Positions 16,168 through 25,225 of a stretch of 49,872 bases of DNA are shown piece by piece (within the stretch, counting starts at the first letter, position 1; each line of letters starts with the position of its first letter). Origin of the DNA: Alistipes sp. (GTDB taxonomy: Bacteria; Bacteroidota; Bacteroidia; Bacteroidales; Rikenellaceae); assembly GCA_017424405.1 (NCBI GenBank), contig JAFPAD010000068.1, positions 1 to 49,872 of the forward strand. Reading direction: 5' to 3'. The notes under the pieces were generated by a model, which saw nothing but the letters and a program-made list of their open reading frames with translations, was not told the origin of the DNA and made no database searches. The position numbers and the translations under genes were made by a program.

Positions 16168-16770
16168 TTATTTATGTCGCAACTGCAACTCTTTCTCCAA
16201 GTCATCAATCGAGCAACCCATCTGCTCTAATAACACCAACAGGTGATAGACCATATCGGAAGCCTCATAGATAAATCTGTCACGATTGCCGTCCACTGCC
16301 TCCACAACACTCTCGACAGCCTCCTCGCCTACTTTTTGAGCAATTTTCTTCACGCCCTTAATGAATAACTTGGTGGTATATGAGCCTTCAGGCATATCGC
16401 GATGACGTTGCTGAACAACGGCTTGAAGATGACGTATAAAGCCCTCGCTATCGGGTGTATCAAAGCAGCTAGTTGTGCCTCGATGACATGTAGGTCCAAT
16501 AGGGTTAGCCTTTACCAACAATGTGTCTTGGTCGCAATCGACATACATCGACTCCACAAGCAGATAATTACCGCTTGTCTCACCTTTAGTCCACAAACAA
16601 TTACGCGAACGCGAGAAGAATGTAACACGACCTTCGGCTACAGTCTTATCATACGCCTCACGATTCATATAGCCCAACATCAACACCTTCAGCGTCACAG
16701 CATTTTGCACAATGACAGGCAACAGACCATCGGCACACTTCTCTAACTTGAGCTCATCAAAAGCTAACAT
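16168..16770 (-). CDS. hisI: Bifunctional phosphoribosyl-AMP cyclohydrolase / phosphoribosyl-ATP pyrophosphatase
   Basis: Catalyses steps 2 and 3 of histidine synthesis (PR-ATP to PR-AMP, then ring opening). 200 residues, normal for the HisIE fusion. The HisI half (1-110) has the zinc and catalytic motifs [12 protein letters not shown] and [12 protein letters not shown]; the HisE half (about 115-200) is all-alpha with '[14 protein letters not shown]' and '[13 protein letters not shown]'. It is the last gene of the operon and overlaps hisF by seven bases. Confidence 0.95.
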   Translation of the reverse strand: MLAFDELKLEKCADGLLPVIVQNAVTLKVLMLGYMNREAYDKTVAEGRVTFFSRSRNCLWTKGETSGNYLLVESMYVDCDQDTLLVKANPIGPTCHRGTTSCFDTPDSEGFIRHLQAVVQQRHRDMPEGSYTTKLFIKGVKKIAQKVGEEAVESVVEAVDGNRDRFIYEASDMVYHLLVLLEQMGCSIDDLEKELQLRHK

Positions 16771-17522
16771 CTCACATCAATATTTAATTGTTTTAACTCC
16801 TCCTTTAATTTTGCCACAGTAATCTCACCAAAATGGAATATACTCGCAGCCAACGCCGCATCGGCACGACCCTCGGTCAGCACCTTGGCAATATCGTCCA
16901 CCGAGCCTGCACCACCCGAAGCAATGATTGGAATAGACAACTCCTCTGCCAAGCGAGCAAATGTGTCGCACGGATAACCCTGACGTGTACCGTCATGATT
17001 CATCGAGGTGAAGAGAATCTCACCCGCACCTCGCTGCTGCGCCTCACGTGCCCATGCAAAGAGTTCCAACTCGGTTGCACGACTACCGCCATGAGTCGTC
17101 GCTCGCCACACACCATCTTCCATCTGCTTAGCATCAATGGCAACCACAACAAATTGGCTTCCATAGCGCGCTGCAATAGCATCTATGAGCGAGGGATTAG
17201 CAATGGCAGCACTATTAATTGATATCTTATCGGCACCTGCGTCCAACAATCTGGCAGCATCTTCCAACGACGATATTCCACCTCCAACCGTAAATGGGAT
17301 ATTTATCTCATCGGCGATACGCTCCACCAAACGTGTAAAGGTATTACGACCTTCGCGCGTAGCACTAATATCGAGATACACCAACTCGTCGGCTCCACTC
17401 TGAGCATAATATTTTCCCAGCTCCACAGCGTCACCCACATCTCTCAAATCTACGAAATTCACGCCCTTAACCGTGCGTCCATCTTTCACATCTAAGCAGG
17501 GGATTATACGTTTAGCAACCAT
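16764..17522 (-). CDS. hisF: Imidazole glycerol phosphate synthase cyclase subunit HisF
   Basis: Uses ammonia from HisH to turn PRFAR into imidazole glycerol phosphate and AICAR. 252 residues, a complete TIM barrel. Visible are the start '[19 protein letters not shown]', phosphate loops '[13 protein letters not shown]' and '[12 protein letters not shown]', and '[19 protein letters not shown]' with the catalytic second Asp. Overlaps hisA upstream by 19 bases and hisIE downstream. Confidence 0.96.
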   Translation of the reverse strand: MVAKRIIPCLDVKDGRTVKGVNFVDLRDVGDAVELGKYYAQSGADELVYLDISATREGRNTFTRLVERIADEINIPFTVGGGISSLEDAARLLDAGADKISINSAAIANPSLIDAIAARYGSQFVVVAIDAKQMEDGVWRATTHGGSRATELELFAWAREAQQRGAGEILFTSMNHDGTRQGYPCDTFARLAEELSIPIIASGGAGSVDDIAKVLTEGRADAALAASIFHFGEITVAKLKEELKQLNIDVRC

Positions 17523-18238
17523 TGCTCAATATCTTTAAGTGTTATCCTATTTTCATATATAGCCTTACCTACGATTACCTTTCGCAAAGCCAAGCTATCG
17601 CACTTTTCAATATCATGCATCGACGAGATACCGCCAGAAACGGTAAAATCGACCCTATCGTAGCTTGTCTGAAGTTGGGTATATAAATCGAATGAAGGTC
17701 CTGCCAACATTCCATCACGTGAAATGTCTGTACATATTACTTGACTCAGACCATGTGGCAAGAAACCATCTATAAGTTCCTGAATAGTAAGCTCCATATC
17801 CTCAAGCCAACCATTCACCGACACCTTACCATCACGAAGGTCAGTGCCAAGTACAATCCTATCGCCACCAAATGTCTGCAACCACTCAGCAAAGAGTTCT
17901 CGCTTCTTTGCCGCCACGCTTCCAACGATAGCATACGTGGCACCATAGTCAAACAACGAGCGCAACGCCTCCTCGCTCTTTATTCCACCACCCCACTCTA
18001 TCTCGACATTGGCTCCATAGGCTATCTTCTCGAGCGTTTTCAAGTTTTGTGGTGACGCAGACTTTGCTCCATCTAAATCCACCACATGAATACGCTTCAC
18101 GCCACAATCAGCAAAACGCTTTGCCATATCCACAGGGCTGGCATCGTAAACGCTCTTCTGCGCATAGTCACCCTGCGTAAGACGCACACATCGTCCCTCG
18201 ATGATGTCGATGGCTGGAATTATCTCTATCCTACTCAT
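17504..18238 (-). CDS. hisA: ProFAR isomerase HisA
   Basis: Amadori isomerase of the pathway (ProFAR to PRFAR). 244 residues, TIM barrel like HisF. The catalytic first Asp lies in '[20 protein letters not shown]', and the second half has '[20 protein letters not shown]' and phosphate loop '[14 protein letters not shown]'. Start overlaps the hisH stop (ATGA-type overlap), indicating coupled translation. Confidence 0.96.
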   Translation of the reverse strand: MSRIEIIPAIDIIEGRCVRLTQGDYAQKSVYDASPVDMAKRFADCGVKRIHVVDLDGAKSASPQNLKTLEKIAYGANVEIEWGGGIKSEEALRSLFDYGATYAIVGSVAAKKRELFAEWLQTFGGDRIVLGTDLRDGKVSVNGWLEDMELTIQELIDGFLPHGLSQVICTDISRDGMLAGPSFDLYTQLQTSYDRVDFTVSGGISSMHDIEKCDSLALRKVIVGKAIYENRITLKDIEQWLLNV

Positions 18239-18819
18239 AATTTCAAGAAATTTGCAATTATACGCTCGCCCACATCGCCACTCTTCTCGGGGTGAAACTG
18301 CGTACCATAGAAGTTCTCATACTTCAAGGCGGCGCTGAACATCTTGCCATGCGTCGTAGTGGCTATCGTGTCAGGGCACAGCTCGGGGTAATAGGAGTGT
18401 ACGAAATAGACATACTCTCCGCCATCTATACCCTTAAATAATTTTGACTCAAGATTACCTATGCGGTTCCAACCCATGTGAGGCACCTTAACCTGCTGCG
18501 AAGGCTCGAAACGCTTTACGTGAGAATCGAATATACCCAAGCAATCAACATCTCCCTCCTCCGAATGGCGACACATGACCTGCATACCTACACATATACC
18601 CAACACAGGACGGCGCAGTGAGCGAATAACCTCCACCAGCCCAGCCTTGCGCAGATTATCCATAGCCTCGGCAGCATTACCCACACCTGGCAACAACACT
18701 CTATCGGCACGTTTGATGACTTCAGCATCTGCCGTCACAACAAACTCAGCGCCCAACCTACGCAACGCATTCTCAACCGAGCGCAGATTACCCATCTTAT
18801 AATCAACAATCGCTATCAT
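18235..18819 (-). CDS. hisH: Imidazole glycerol phosphate synthase glutaminase subunit HisH
   Basis: Class I glutaminase that releases ammonia for HisF. 194 residues, usual size. The nucleophile is Cys76 in [12 protein letters not shown], and the His-Glu pair is in '[15 protein letters not shown]' near the C-terminus. The N-terminal strand '[18 protein letters not shown]' is typical. Four-base overlaps with both hisB and hisA. Confidence 0.96.
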   Translation of the reverse strand: MIAIVDYKMGNLRSVENALRRLGAEFVVTADAEVIKRADRVLLPGVGNAAEAMDNLRKAGLVEVIRSLRRPVLGICVGMQVMCRHSEEGDVDCLGIFDSHVKRFEPSQQVKVPHMGWNRIGNLESKLFKGIDGGEYVYFVHSYYPELCPDTIATTTHGKMFSAALKYENFYGTQFHPEKSGDVGERIIANFLKL

Positions 18820-19940
18820 AACACACCCTTACTTGATGGAAGTTCATAACTAAACACATCTCTTCTTACAGCCATTTTCAGTGCACGAGCAAATGCCTTG
18901 AAGACACCCTCGATAAGATGGTGATTATTCTCGCCTCGAGCCTCGATGTGCAGGTTACACTGCATAGCCACACACATCGACTTGAAGAAATGCTTAAACA
19001 TCTCGGTTGGCACATCACCCACCCTTTCGCGTGTGAATGGCACCTCCCACACAAAATCGCTTCGTCCGCCGAAATCGAGCAACACCATAGCCTGACACTC
19101 GTCCATCGGCAACACAAAGCCGTAGCGGTCGATACCTCGCTTCGTGCCCAATGCTTGACGCACAGCCTCACCAAGCGCTATCGCCACATCTTCCATCGTA
19201 TGATGCTCATCAACCTCCAAATCGCCCTTACACATCACCTGAAGCGACACTCCCGAATGGTGAACAATCTGATCCAGCATGTGGTCAAAGAATTTCAAAC
19301 CCGTATCTACCCCCGACTCGCTCTTACCGTCCAAGTCAATTACAACGCGGATATCTGTTTCACGAGTCTTTCTCGCCACCTCCGTGCGCCGCTCCGTGCG
19401 GCGCAGCAACTCTGCCACCTGCCACCAATCGTCGGTCACGAGTTCACAGCACGAACTCCACTCCTTGCCCTGCAACATCTGTTCGCCCACAGCCTGAGGT
19501 TGCAACAAGATAGCCTTTGCGCCCAAGTTCCACGCAAGCTCCACATCGGTTAGGCGGTCACCCACGACGTAGCTATTCTTAAGGTCATACTCGCCCGAAA
19601 GATATTTACCAAACATTCCCGTACGAGGTTTGCGCGTTGGAGCATTATCTTCGGGGAAGCTGCGATCGATAAGCTGGTCGTCAAACACCACACCCTCGCC
19701 CTGCAATGTTTTAAGCATCTTATTATGCGCTGGGTGGAAAGTCTCCTCAGGAAATGACGCTGTGCCAAGACCATCTTGATTGGTAGCCATCACAAGCTCA
19801 AAATCCAACTCCGAAATGGAACGTAATGCCGATATTACGCCCGGCACAAACTCCAACTTTTCGAGCGAATCGACCTGATAATCCACCGGCGGCTCAACGA
19901 TTATAGTTCCATCTCTATCAACGAACAATGCTCTTTTCAT
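18816..19940 (-). CDS. hisB: Bifunctional histidinol-phosphatase / imidazole glycerol phosphate dehydratase
   Basis: A fusion of two non-consecutive histidine steps, 374 residues. The N-terminal HAD phosphatase (1-165) has DRDGTI with Asp8 and Asp10, then '[14 protein letters not shown]' and '[21 protein letters not shown]'. The C-terminal dehydratase (about 185-374) shows the two manganese-binding motifs '[15 protein letters not shown]' and '[14 protein letters not shown]', and '[22 protein letters not shown]'. The fusion is shared with enterics and many Bacteroidota. Overlaps hisC by 23 bases. Confidence 0.95.
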   Translation of the reverse strand: MKRALFVDRDGTIIVEPPVDYQVDSLEKLEFVPGVISALRSISELDFELVMATNQDGLGTASFPEETFHPAHNKMLKTLQGEGVVFDDQLIDRSFPEDNAPTRKPRTGMFGKYLSGEYDLKNSYVVGDRLTDVELAWNLGAKAILLQPQAVGEQMLQGKEWSSCCELVTDDWWQVAELLRRTERRTEVARKTRETDIRVVIDLDGKSESGVDTGLKFFDHMLDQIVHHSGVSLQVMCKGDLEVDEHHTMEDVAIALGEAVRQALGTKRGIDRYGFVLPMDECQAMVLLDFGGRSDFVWEVPFTRERVGDVPTEMFKHFFKSMCVAMQCNLHIEARGENNHHLIEGVFKAFARALKMAVRRDVFSYELPSSKGVL

Positions 19941-20964
19941 ACTCTGAAATTGATTTTAACAACGCTTCATTCTCGGCAGGAGTACCAATAGTAAGACGTA
20001 AACAACCCTCGCAACCCTTTACACGATTACGATTGCGAACAATAATTCCCTTGCCAATCAAATAATCATACATCGCATCGGCATCATCAACCTCTGCAAG
20101 CAAGAAGTTGGCATCTGAAGGGTATATCTTCTTTACCGCCGCGCTCTGCTGCAATGCCTGCTCGACTACGGCACGCTGCTGCTTAATCTCCTCGACATTA
20201 GCGTCGATAGGCTGACGCAGCAACTCCTCAACAATGGACATCGTAGCCACATTGATATTATAAGGATACTTCACCTGCGACATAAGCTCCACAACACGCT
20301 GCGATGCCAATGCCAGACCTATACGCAAGCCCGCCATAGCCCACGCCTTCGACATGGTTTGCAACACTACAAGATTTGGATTTGCAGCTATTTCACTCTT
20401 TAGGCTCTCAGCCTCGGCAAAATCAATATATGCTTCATCGACAACCACTATTCCATCGAACTCCTCGACCAGACGCATGATTTGCTCTCGTGGAAATGAA
20501 TTTCCCGTAGGATTGTTTGGCGAGCAGAGGAACATCATCTTCGTATGTTCATCAGTTGCCGCCAGCAACTCCCCGACAGGCAATGTAAACTCCTCTCCGA
20601 GCTGCACCTCTCGCATCTCCACATCGTTAATCGCCGCCGCCACCTTATACATTCCATAGCTTGGCGCTATTGCAATGACGTTATCTACACGTGGCTCGCA
20701 GAACACACGCAATAGGACATCTATCGCCTCGTCGCTACCATTTCCGATGAAGATACTTTCGGCAGCAACACCCTTTATCGCCGCTATTTGAGCCTTCAAA
20801 GCCTTCTGATGAGGGTCGGGATAACGATTATATCCATTCTCATAGGGGCTTTCATTGGCATCGAGGAATACACCCAACTCGCCTTGATACTCATCACGCG
20901 CTGTTGAGTAGGGCGTAAGGCGAGCTATGCACTCTCGCACAAGTTTATCTATATTTTTTGCCAT
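19918..20964 (-). CDS. hisC: Histidinol-phosphate aminotransferase
   Basis: PLP-dependent transaminase converting imidazole acetol phosphate to histidinol phosphate. 348 residues. Motifs: '[17 protein letters not shown]', '[15 protein letters not shown]', '[12 protein letters not shown]', and the PLP lysine in '[16 protein letters not shown]'; the C-terminal arginine motif is 'CLRLTIGT'. Follows hisD by six bases and overlaps hisB. Confidence 0.95.
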   Translation of the reverse strand: MAKNIDKLVRECIARLTPYSTARDEYQGELGVFLDANESPYENGYNRYPDPHQKALKAQIAAIKGVAAESIFIGNGSDEAIDVLLRVFCEPRVDNVIAIAPSYGMYKVAAAINDVEMREVQLGEEFTLPVGELLAATDEHTKMMFLCSPNNPTGNSFPREQIMRLVEEFDGIVVVDEAYIDFAEAESLKSEIAANPNLVVLQTMSKAWAMAGLRIGLALASQRVVELMSQVKYPYNINVATMSIVEELLRQPIDANVEEIKQQRAVVEQALQQSAAVKKIYPSDANFLLAEVDDADAMYDYLIGKGIIVRNRNRVKGCEGCLRLTIGTPAENEALLKSISEYEKSIVR

Positions 20965-20970
20965 AACACT

Positions 20971-22248
20971 CTAATTTTCCATTCTAACCTTTACAGCCGC
21001 AGCATGTGCCTCCAAACCTTCAGCATCAGCCATCGCAACAATTGTGGAAGCCAAGCCATGCAAACCCTCTTTCGATAGCTCTTGAATGGTCATCTTTCGC
21101 ATAAAACTATCTATATTTACACCACTGCACGAATGTGCCCAACCCGATGTTGGCAGTGTGTGATTTGTTCCCGATGCGTAATCGCCAGCACTCTCGGGCG
21201 AGTAATGACCCACGAAAATACTTCCGGCAGCCGAAATCTTATCCACCACCGACCATGCCTCCTGCATCGACACAATAAGGTGCTCGGCAGCATACTCGTT
21301 GGCGAAAGCTATCATCTGCTCACGCTCCTCGAAGACCACAGCACGGCTATTTTTAAGCGACTCGGCAATATACTCGCCACGCGATAGCCGCGCAGCCTGA
21401 CGCTCCACCTCAGCCGACACAGCCTCGGCAAGTGCTACACTATTACAAACCACGATTGCCTGACTATCTCTGCCGTGCTCTGCCTGCGAAAGCAAATCTG
21501 CCGCAACGTATCGAGCATTGGCGCTTTCGTCCGCCATAACCATCACCTCGGAAGGTCCCGCAGGCATATCAATCGACGTATTGCGACCACTCACCAACTG
21601 CTTAGCAAAAGTCACATAGCGATTACCAGGACCAAATATCTTATTCACCTTCGGTATGCTCTCGGTACCATACGCCATAGCCGCCACAGCCTGCGCACCG
21701 CCTACTTTATAGACACTTGTTACGCCACACAACTTGGCAGCATAAAGCACCTCCGATGCCACTCGACCCTCTTTATTTGTGGGAGTACACAACACTACCT
21801 CACCACAACCTGCTATCTTAGCAGGCAGGGCAAGCATCAACACCGTAGAGAATAAAGGAGCCGTGCCTCCAGGAATATACAAACCCACTTTTTCAATCGC
21901 CACAGGGCGTTGAATACATACCACTCCCGATTGAGTCTCAACGCGCACCTCACGAGGGAGTTGAGCCGAGTGAAATGCCGATATATTATTAATAGCAACG
22001 CCGATAGCACGCTTGACATCATCACTCACATTAGCTTCAGCGGCAGTAAACTCAGCCTCCGAGACTTTGAGCGTCTGCAACTCCACGCCATCAATCTGCT
22101 TGACAAGAGACTTGATTGCCTGGTCGCCTTCGTTTGCCACCTGCTCGACAATAGCCAACACTCGTTGCTCGATTGCCGAATTATCCTGCTCGGCACGACG
22201 ACAAAGCTCAGCCCACTGACTCGGAGAGGGATTCTCAAAGATATTCAT
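20971..22248 (-). CDS. hisD: Histidinol dehydrogenase
   Basis: NAD-dependent zinc enzyme that oxidises histidinol to histidine in the last two steps. 425 residues, usual length. Key segments: 'VGLYIPGGTAPLFSTVLMLALPAKIAGC', 'KVNKIFGPGNRYVTFAKQLV', 'DMPAGPSEVMVMAD', 'DLLSQAEHGRDSQ' with catalytic Glu/His region, and 'TNHTLPTSGWAHSCSGV'. It starts four bases after the hisG stop. Confidence 0.96.
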   Translation of the reverse strand: MNIFENPSPSQWAELCRRAEQDNSAIEQRVLAIVEQVANEGDQAIKSLVKQIDGVELQTLKVSEAEFTAAEANVSDDVKRAIGVAINNISAFHSAQLPREVRVETQSGVVCIQRPVAIEKVGLYIPGGTAPLFSTVLMLALPAKIAGCGEVVLCTPTNKEGRVASEVLYAAKLCGVTSVYKVGGAQAVAAMAYGTESIPKVNKIFGPGNRYVTFAKQLVSGRNTSIDMPAGPSEVMVMADESANARYVAADLLSQAEHGRDSQAIVVCNSVALAEAVSAEVERQAARLSRGEYIAESLKNSRAVVFEEREQMIAFANEYAAEHLIVSMQEAWSVVDKISAAGSIFVGHYSPESAGDYASGTNHTLPTSGWAHSCSGVNIDSFMRKMTIQELSKEGLHGLASTIVAMADAEGLEAHAAAVKVRMEN

Positions 22249-22251
22249 ACG

Positions 22252-23103
22252 CTACGCAATTATCTTATCCAACGTAAGCACCAAGATACCCTCGGCACCG
22301 ATAGCCTTCAACTGGCGCACCTTATCCCACAACTCGGCAGCATCAACTACAGAGTGTAGCGAACACCACCCCTCGGCTGCCAAAGGCATAACCGTAGGAC
22401 TTCGCATGGCTGGCAAAATCTTAACAGCCTCCTCCAACGATGCCGTTGGGATATTCATAAGCAGATACTTCTTATCGCGGCTATCACGCTCCGACTCGAT
22501 ACGGAACAACAACTCCTCAAGCAACTCTCTATCCTCGGCAGAGAGATTCTTATTAGCGATAAGCACTGCCTCCGATTCGAAGACACGCTCAACCTCCTTC
22601 AAGCCATTCGACACAAGTGTACCTCCCGATGACACGATATCGAAAATAGCATCGGCAATACCTGCCGCAGGAGCAATCTCAACCGAGCCAGAGATAACCT
22701 CCAACTGAGCCTTAACGCCACACTCCGAAAGGAACTGCTCCAAAATATTAGGGTATGATGTAGCGATGCGCTTGCCGTTGAAATACTCAACACCCTCATA
22801 CTCCTCACTCTTAGGAATTGCCAACGAGATGCGACAGCCCCCAAAGCCGAGCTTCGAGACAATATCGACATCGCAACCTCGTTCTGCAACCTCGTTCATA
22901 CCAACAATACCCAACGTAGCTGTTCCATTTGCCACGACCTGCGGAATATCATCATCGCGCAGATACAACACCTCGATGGGGAAATTCGTAGCCTTTGACA
23001 AAAACTTACGTTTTGCTCCATCAACATCGATTCCTATCTCGCGCAAAAGAGCAATGCTCTGCTCATTCAAACGACCCTTGGTCTGTATTGCTATTCTCAG
23101 CAT
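22252..23103 (-). CDS. hisG: ATP phosphoribosyltransferase (long form)
   Basis: Commits ATP and PRPP to histidine synthesis and is the usual target of histidine feedback. 283 residues, the long HisG form carrying a C-terminal ACT-like regulatory domain (about 210-283; NIPTASLEEAVKILPAMRSPT, then AEGWCSLHSVV). The PRPP loop is 'EIAPAAGIADAIFDIVSSGGTLVSNGL'. First structural gene of the operon; 42 bases separate its ATG from the attenuator terminator, so its transcription depends on read-through there. Confidence 0.96.
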   Translation of the reverse strand: MLRIAIQTKGRLNEQSIALLREIGIDVDGAKRKFLSKATNFPIEVLYLRDDDIPQVVANGTATLGIVGMNEVAERGCDVDIVSKLGFGGCRISLAIPKSEEYEGVEYFNGKRIATSYPNILEQFLSECGVKAQLEVISGSVEIAPAAGIADAIFDIVSSGGTLVSNGLKEVERVFESEAVLIANKNLSAEDRELLEELLFRIESERDSRDKKYLLMNIPTASLEEAVKILPAMRSPTVMPLAAEGWCSLHSVVDAAELWDKVRQLKAIGAEGILVLTLDKIIA

Positions 23104-23145
23104 ATTGCTATTATTTTTATTTTATTTACATACCATATTATAAAT

Positions 23146-23172
23146 ATAGGCTCACCCAAAGGGTAAGCCTAT
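23146..23172 (-). terminator. Attenuator terminator of the his operon
   Basis: On the minus strand ATAGGCTTACCC (23172-23161) pairs with GGGTGAGCCTAT (23157-23146) around TTT: 12 pairs, one of them G-U. It is followed by ATTTATAAT, an AT-rich rather than pure-T tail. Its left strand (23169-23161) can instead pair with 23210-23202, giving a mutually exclusive antiterminator of nine pairs, two of them G-U. Confidence 0.85.
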
Positions 23173-23204
23173 TATATGAGTTTTCTCTTGCAACACTCCA
23201 CGAC

Positions 23205-23261
23205 CTACCCTATCTTTGACAAGATATGATGATGAAGGTGAATGTTAAGAGTAGTAGTCAT
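23205..23261 (-). CDS. hisL: his operon leader peptide
   Basis: An 18-residue open frame, MTTTLNIHLHHHILSKIG, ending in TAG. It has four histidines (residues 8, 10, 11, 12) in 18, far above chance, and lies 101 bases upstream of hisG. The stop codon sits inside the antiterminator strand GGGTAGGTC (23210-23202). With histidine plentiful the ribosome reaches the stop and covers that strand, letting the terminator form; a ribosome stalled at codons 10-12 stops about 15 bases short, leaving it free. Too short to be called by length; supported by codon content and the fitted RNA structures. Confidence 0.88.
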   Translation of the reverse strand: MTTTLNIHLHHHILSKIG

Positions 23262-23278
23262 ATTTTCGTTTGTTTATG

Positions 23279-23286
23279 CAAATATA
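23279..23286 (-). promoter_or_regulatory. -7 box of the his operon promoter
   Basis: The minus strand reads TATATTTG, matching TAnnTTTG. A start near 23272 would leave about 10 bases before the leader peptide ATG. No good TTTG lies 19-21 bases upstream, so the -33 element is weak or absent. Confidence 0.5.
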
Positions 23287-23366
23287 ATAAATAAATGTTA
23301 TAGTTATTCACTATTCCGCAAAAAAAATTGACCGCATTAGTGTTTTTATGAATAACTATGCGGCAA

Positions 23367-23963
23367 CTAAGATACAGGCACTTCACCCTCGCCGGCGAAG
23401 TTTACATTCATCTTTACATACTTATAACCACGATGACGCAACTCAAGCGACACGCCCAAGCGGAAAAACACCTTCGCCACACGTGCAAACAAATGGAATG
23501 CCATAACACTCTGAGGCTCGATACCCTCCTTACGAATCATGGTGTGAGCCGAGTTGGCACACTTGCGGATTGTAGACTCCAACTTCGAAGCATTCTCGCC
23601 ATCGAGCGGATAACCAACCAAGCACTCTACAACATACTCGTCCAAGCAGTCGAAGCCACGTGGCTTTGCCATGATTGAGTACCAATCCTCGATATCCTTA
23701 TGCTCGTTCCACGATTTATCCCACAAAACAGCGGCACCCATACCTACGTAGCATGCCCATGCAATGGCCGCCAACGGATAATCAGCAATCTGAGGAACAG
23801 CAGCTGCCATATACTCAGGAGCAGATGTGCGCCACTTATCGTCAAGCTCCTCTACCTCCAACATCTTACCGTCGAGCATAGCGTCAGCCGTACATAAATC
23901 GACAACAGTCTTCTCAACCTTCTCGGTAAACGAGTTCAAAAATTCAAGATCCTTCTCTTCCAT
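23367..23963 (-). CDS. Conserved-looking cytosolic protein of unknown function
   Basis: 198 residues, no signal peptide or membrane helix that I trust; acidic N-terminus (MEEKDLEFLNSFTEKVEK) and a mostly alpha-helical composition. One hydrophobic segment (YPLAAIAWACYVGMGAAVLWDKSW) looks like a buried helix rather than a membrane span. The end GYKYVKMNVNFAGEGEVPVS is beta-like. I do not recognise the family. It is on the same strand as the his operon but ends about 80 bases before the his promoter, and 206 bases separate it from galM upstream, with a structured repeat in between. Confidence 0.7.
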   Translation of the reverse strand: MEEKDLEFLNSFTEKVEKTVVDLCTADAMLDGKMLEVEELDDKWRTSAPEYMAAAVPQIADYPLAAIAWACYVGMGAAVLWDKSWNEHKDIEDWYSIMAKPRGFDCLDEYVVECLVGYPLDGENASKLESTIRKCANSAHTMIRKEGIEPQSVMAFHLFARVAKVFFRLGVSLELRHRGYKYVKMNVNFAGEGEVPVS

Positions 23964-24069
23964 AAATCTTTATAAATGGGTTCGCAGCTATTACACCACG
24001 AACCCCTTAATTATCAAATATTTTCAATCACCATCTACGACGCTACCCAAAAAAATGGATAAATTACCA

Positions 24070-24152
24070 TTATTCAAGGCTTGCGAAGGCGTTTTGAGCG
24101 GAGCATACTTGGCGTATGTGAGCATCAAAACGACAAGCGTAACACAGAATAA
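24070..24152 (-). repeat. Nested-hairpin repeat (AGCGGAG family), galM copy
   Basis: 83 bases that fold on themselves in four nested stems: TTATTC/GAATAA at the ends; GCTTG/CAAGC (24079-24083 with 24134-24138); CGTTTTGA/TCAAAACG (24090-24097 with 24125-24132); and hairpin CATAC/GTATG (24104-24108 with 24114-24118). Between stems 3 and 4 stand GCGGAG and GAGC. It aligns base for base with the copy at 27640 in the single-stranded parts, while stem sequences differ. It begins 17 bases after the galM stop. Function unknown: RNA processing site, terminator or mobile palindrome. Confidence 0.75.
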
Positions 24153-24169
24153 GAGTGATTTAGGCAATT

Positions 24170-25225
24170 TTAATACGTGCCCAACTTGAATACAATCTTT
24201 TGGCAGTAAGTGTCACCTGCCTTCAACTCAACCGATGGGAAGCGTGGCTCGTTCACTGCGTTAGGATAGTTCTGACACTCGATAGCAACGCCTGAGTAAT
24301 CCTGATAGCGACCACCCGACTTTGTTACAGGGCAGCCACCCTCCAGCCAGTTACCAGTATATACCATAGCACCCGCCTGAGATGAGAGCACCTCAACCTT
24401 ACGACCGGTTGCCTCGTGACGCAACTCACCCACCTTAGCCAAGATGTTTGGTGTCCAGTTGTCCAACACGAAGAAGTGGTCATAACCCTTAAAGTCCTTC
24501 ATGTAATTGAACTCCGAGAGAATCTCGTCGCCGAACTGACGCCATGTAGTGAAGTCCTGTGGAGTACCCTTAACATCGAGATACTCGCCTGTCGGAATCT
24601 GAGTTGGGTCCATCTCCAACACGCGTGAGCAGTTGAGCTGAAGCTCGTGGTCGAGGATTGTCTGACCGCTACCCTCGCCTGCGAGGTTCCAATAGACGTG
24701 GTTTGTGAGGTTTACAACGGTATTCTTGTCTGACTTAGCCACGTAGGTAATCTCCAACTCGTTGTCGTCAGAGAAGTAGTAGCCAGCCTCAACATACAAC
24801 TCACCTGGATAATTCTGCTCGCCATCTGGAGATGTGCGTGAGAACACTACACGGTTGGTCTCAACACGACCCTCCCACAACTGATTAGCAAAACCCTTTG
24901 AGCCGCCATGCAAGTGGTTAGGACCGTTGTTAATCTCAAGCGAGTACTCAACGCCATCAACCATCATCTTACCCTTAGCAATACGGTTTGCCACACGACC
25001 TACACTCTTACCGCAGGCTGCACCATCACCAAAGTAGCTCATTGCGTCCTTATATCCCAAAACGATGTCGTCCATCTTGCCATCACGGTCAGGTGACTTA
25101 ACCGACACGATAGATGCTCCAATATTGCAAAGCTGCACCTCGCAGCCATTGGCGTTGCGAATTGTGTAAAGTACTATCGCCTCGCCCTCAGGGGTTGTAC
25201 CCCAAATGTGCTGTAAAATCTCCAT
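24170..25225 (-). CDS. galM: Aldose 1-epimerase (galactose mutarotase)
   Basis: Interconverts alpha and beta anomers of glucose/galactose. 351 residues, usual length. The catalytic motifs are 'NNGPNHLHGGSKGFANQLW' with the first His, 'VNLTNHVYWNLAGEGS' with the second His, and 'GVAIECQNYPNAVNEPRFPS' with the catalytic Glu. No signal peptide, so cytosolic. The ATG overlaps the gltX stop (TAATG), a coupling that has no obvious metabolic logic. Confidence 0.94.
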   Translation of the reverse strand: MEILQHIWGTTPEGEAIVLYTIRNANGCEVQLCNIGASIVSVKSPDRDGKMDDIVLGYKDAMSYFGDGAACGKSVGRVANRIAKGKMMVDGVEYSLEINNGPNHLHGGSKGFANQLWEGRVETNRVVFSRTSPDGEQNYPGELYVEAGYYFSDDNELEITYVAKSDKNTVVNLTNHVYWNLAGEGSGQTILDHELQLNCSRVLEMDPTQIPTGEYLDVKGTPQDFTTWRQFGDEILSEFNYMKDFKGYDHFFVLDNWTPNILAKVGELRHEATGRKVEVLSSQAGAMVYTGNWLEGGCPVTKSGGRYQDYSGVAIECQNYPNAVNEPRFPSVELKAGDTYCQKIVFKLGTY

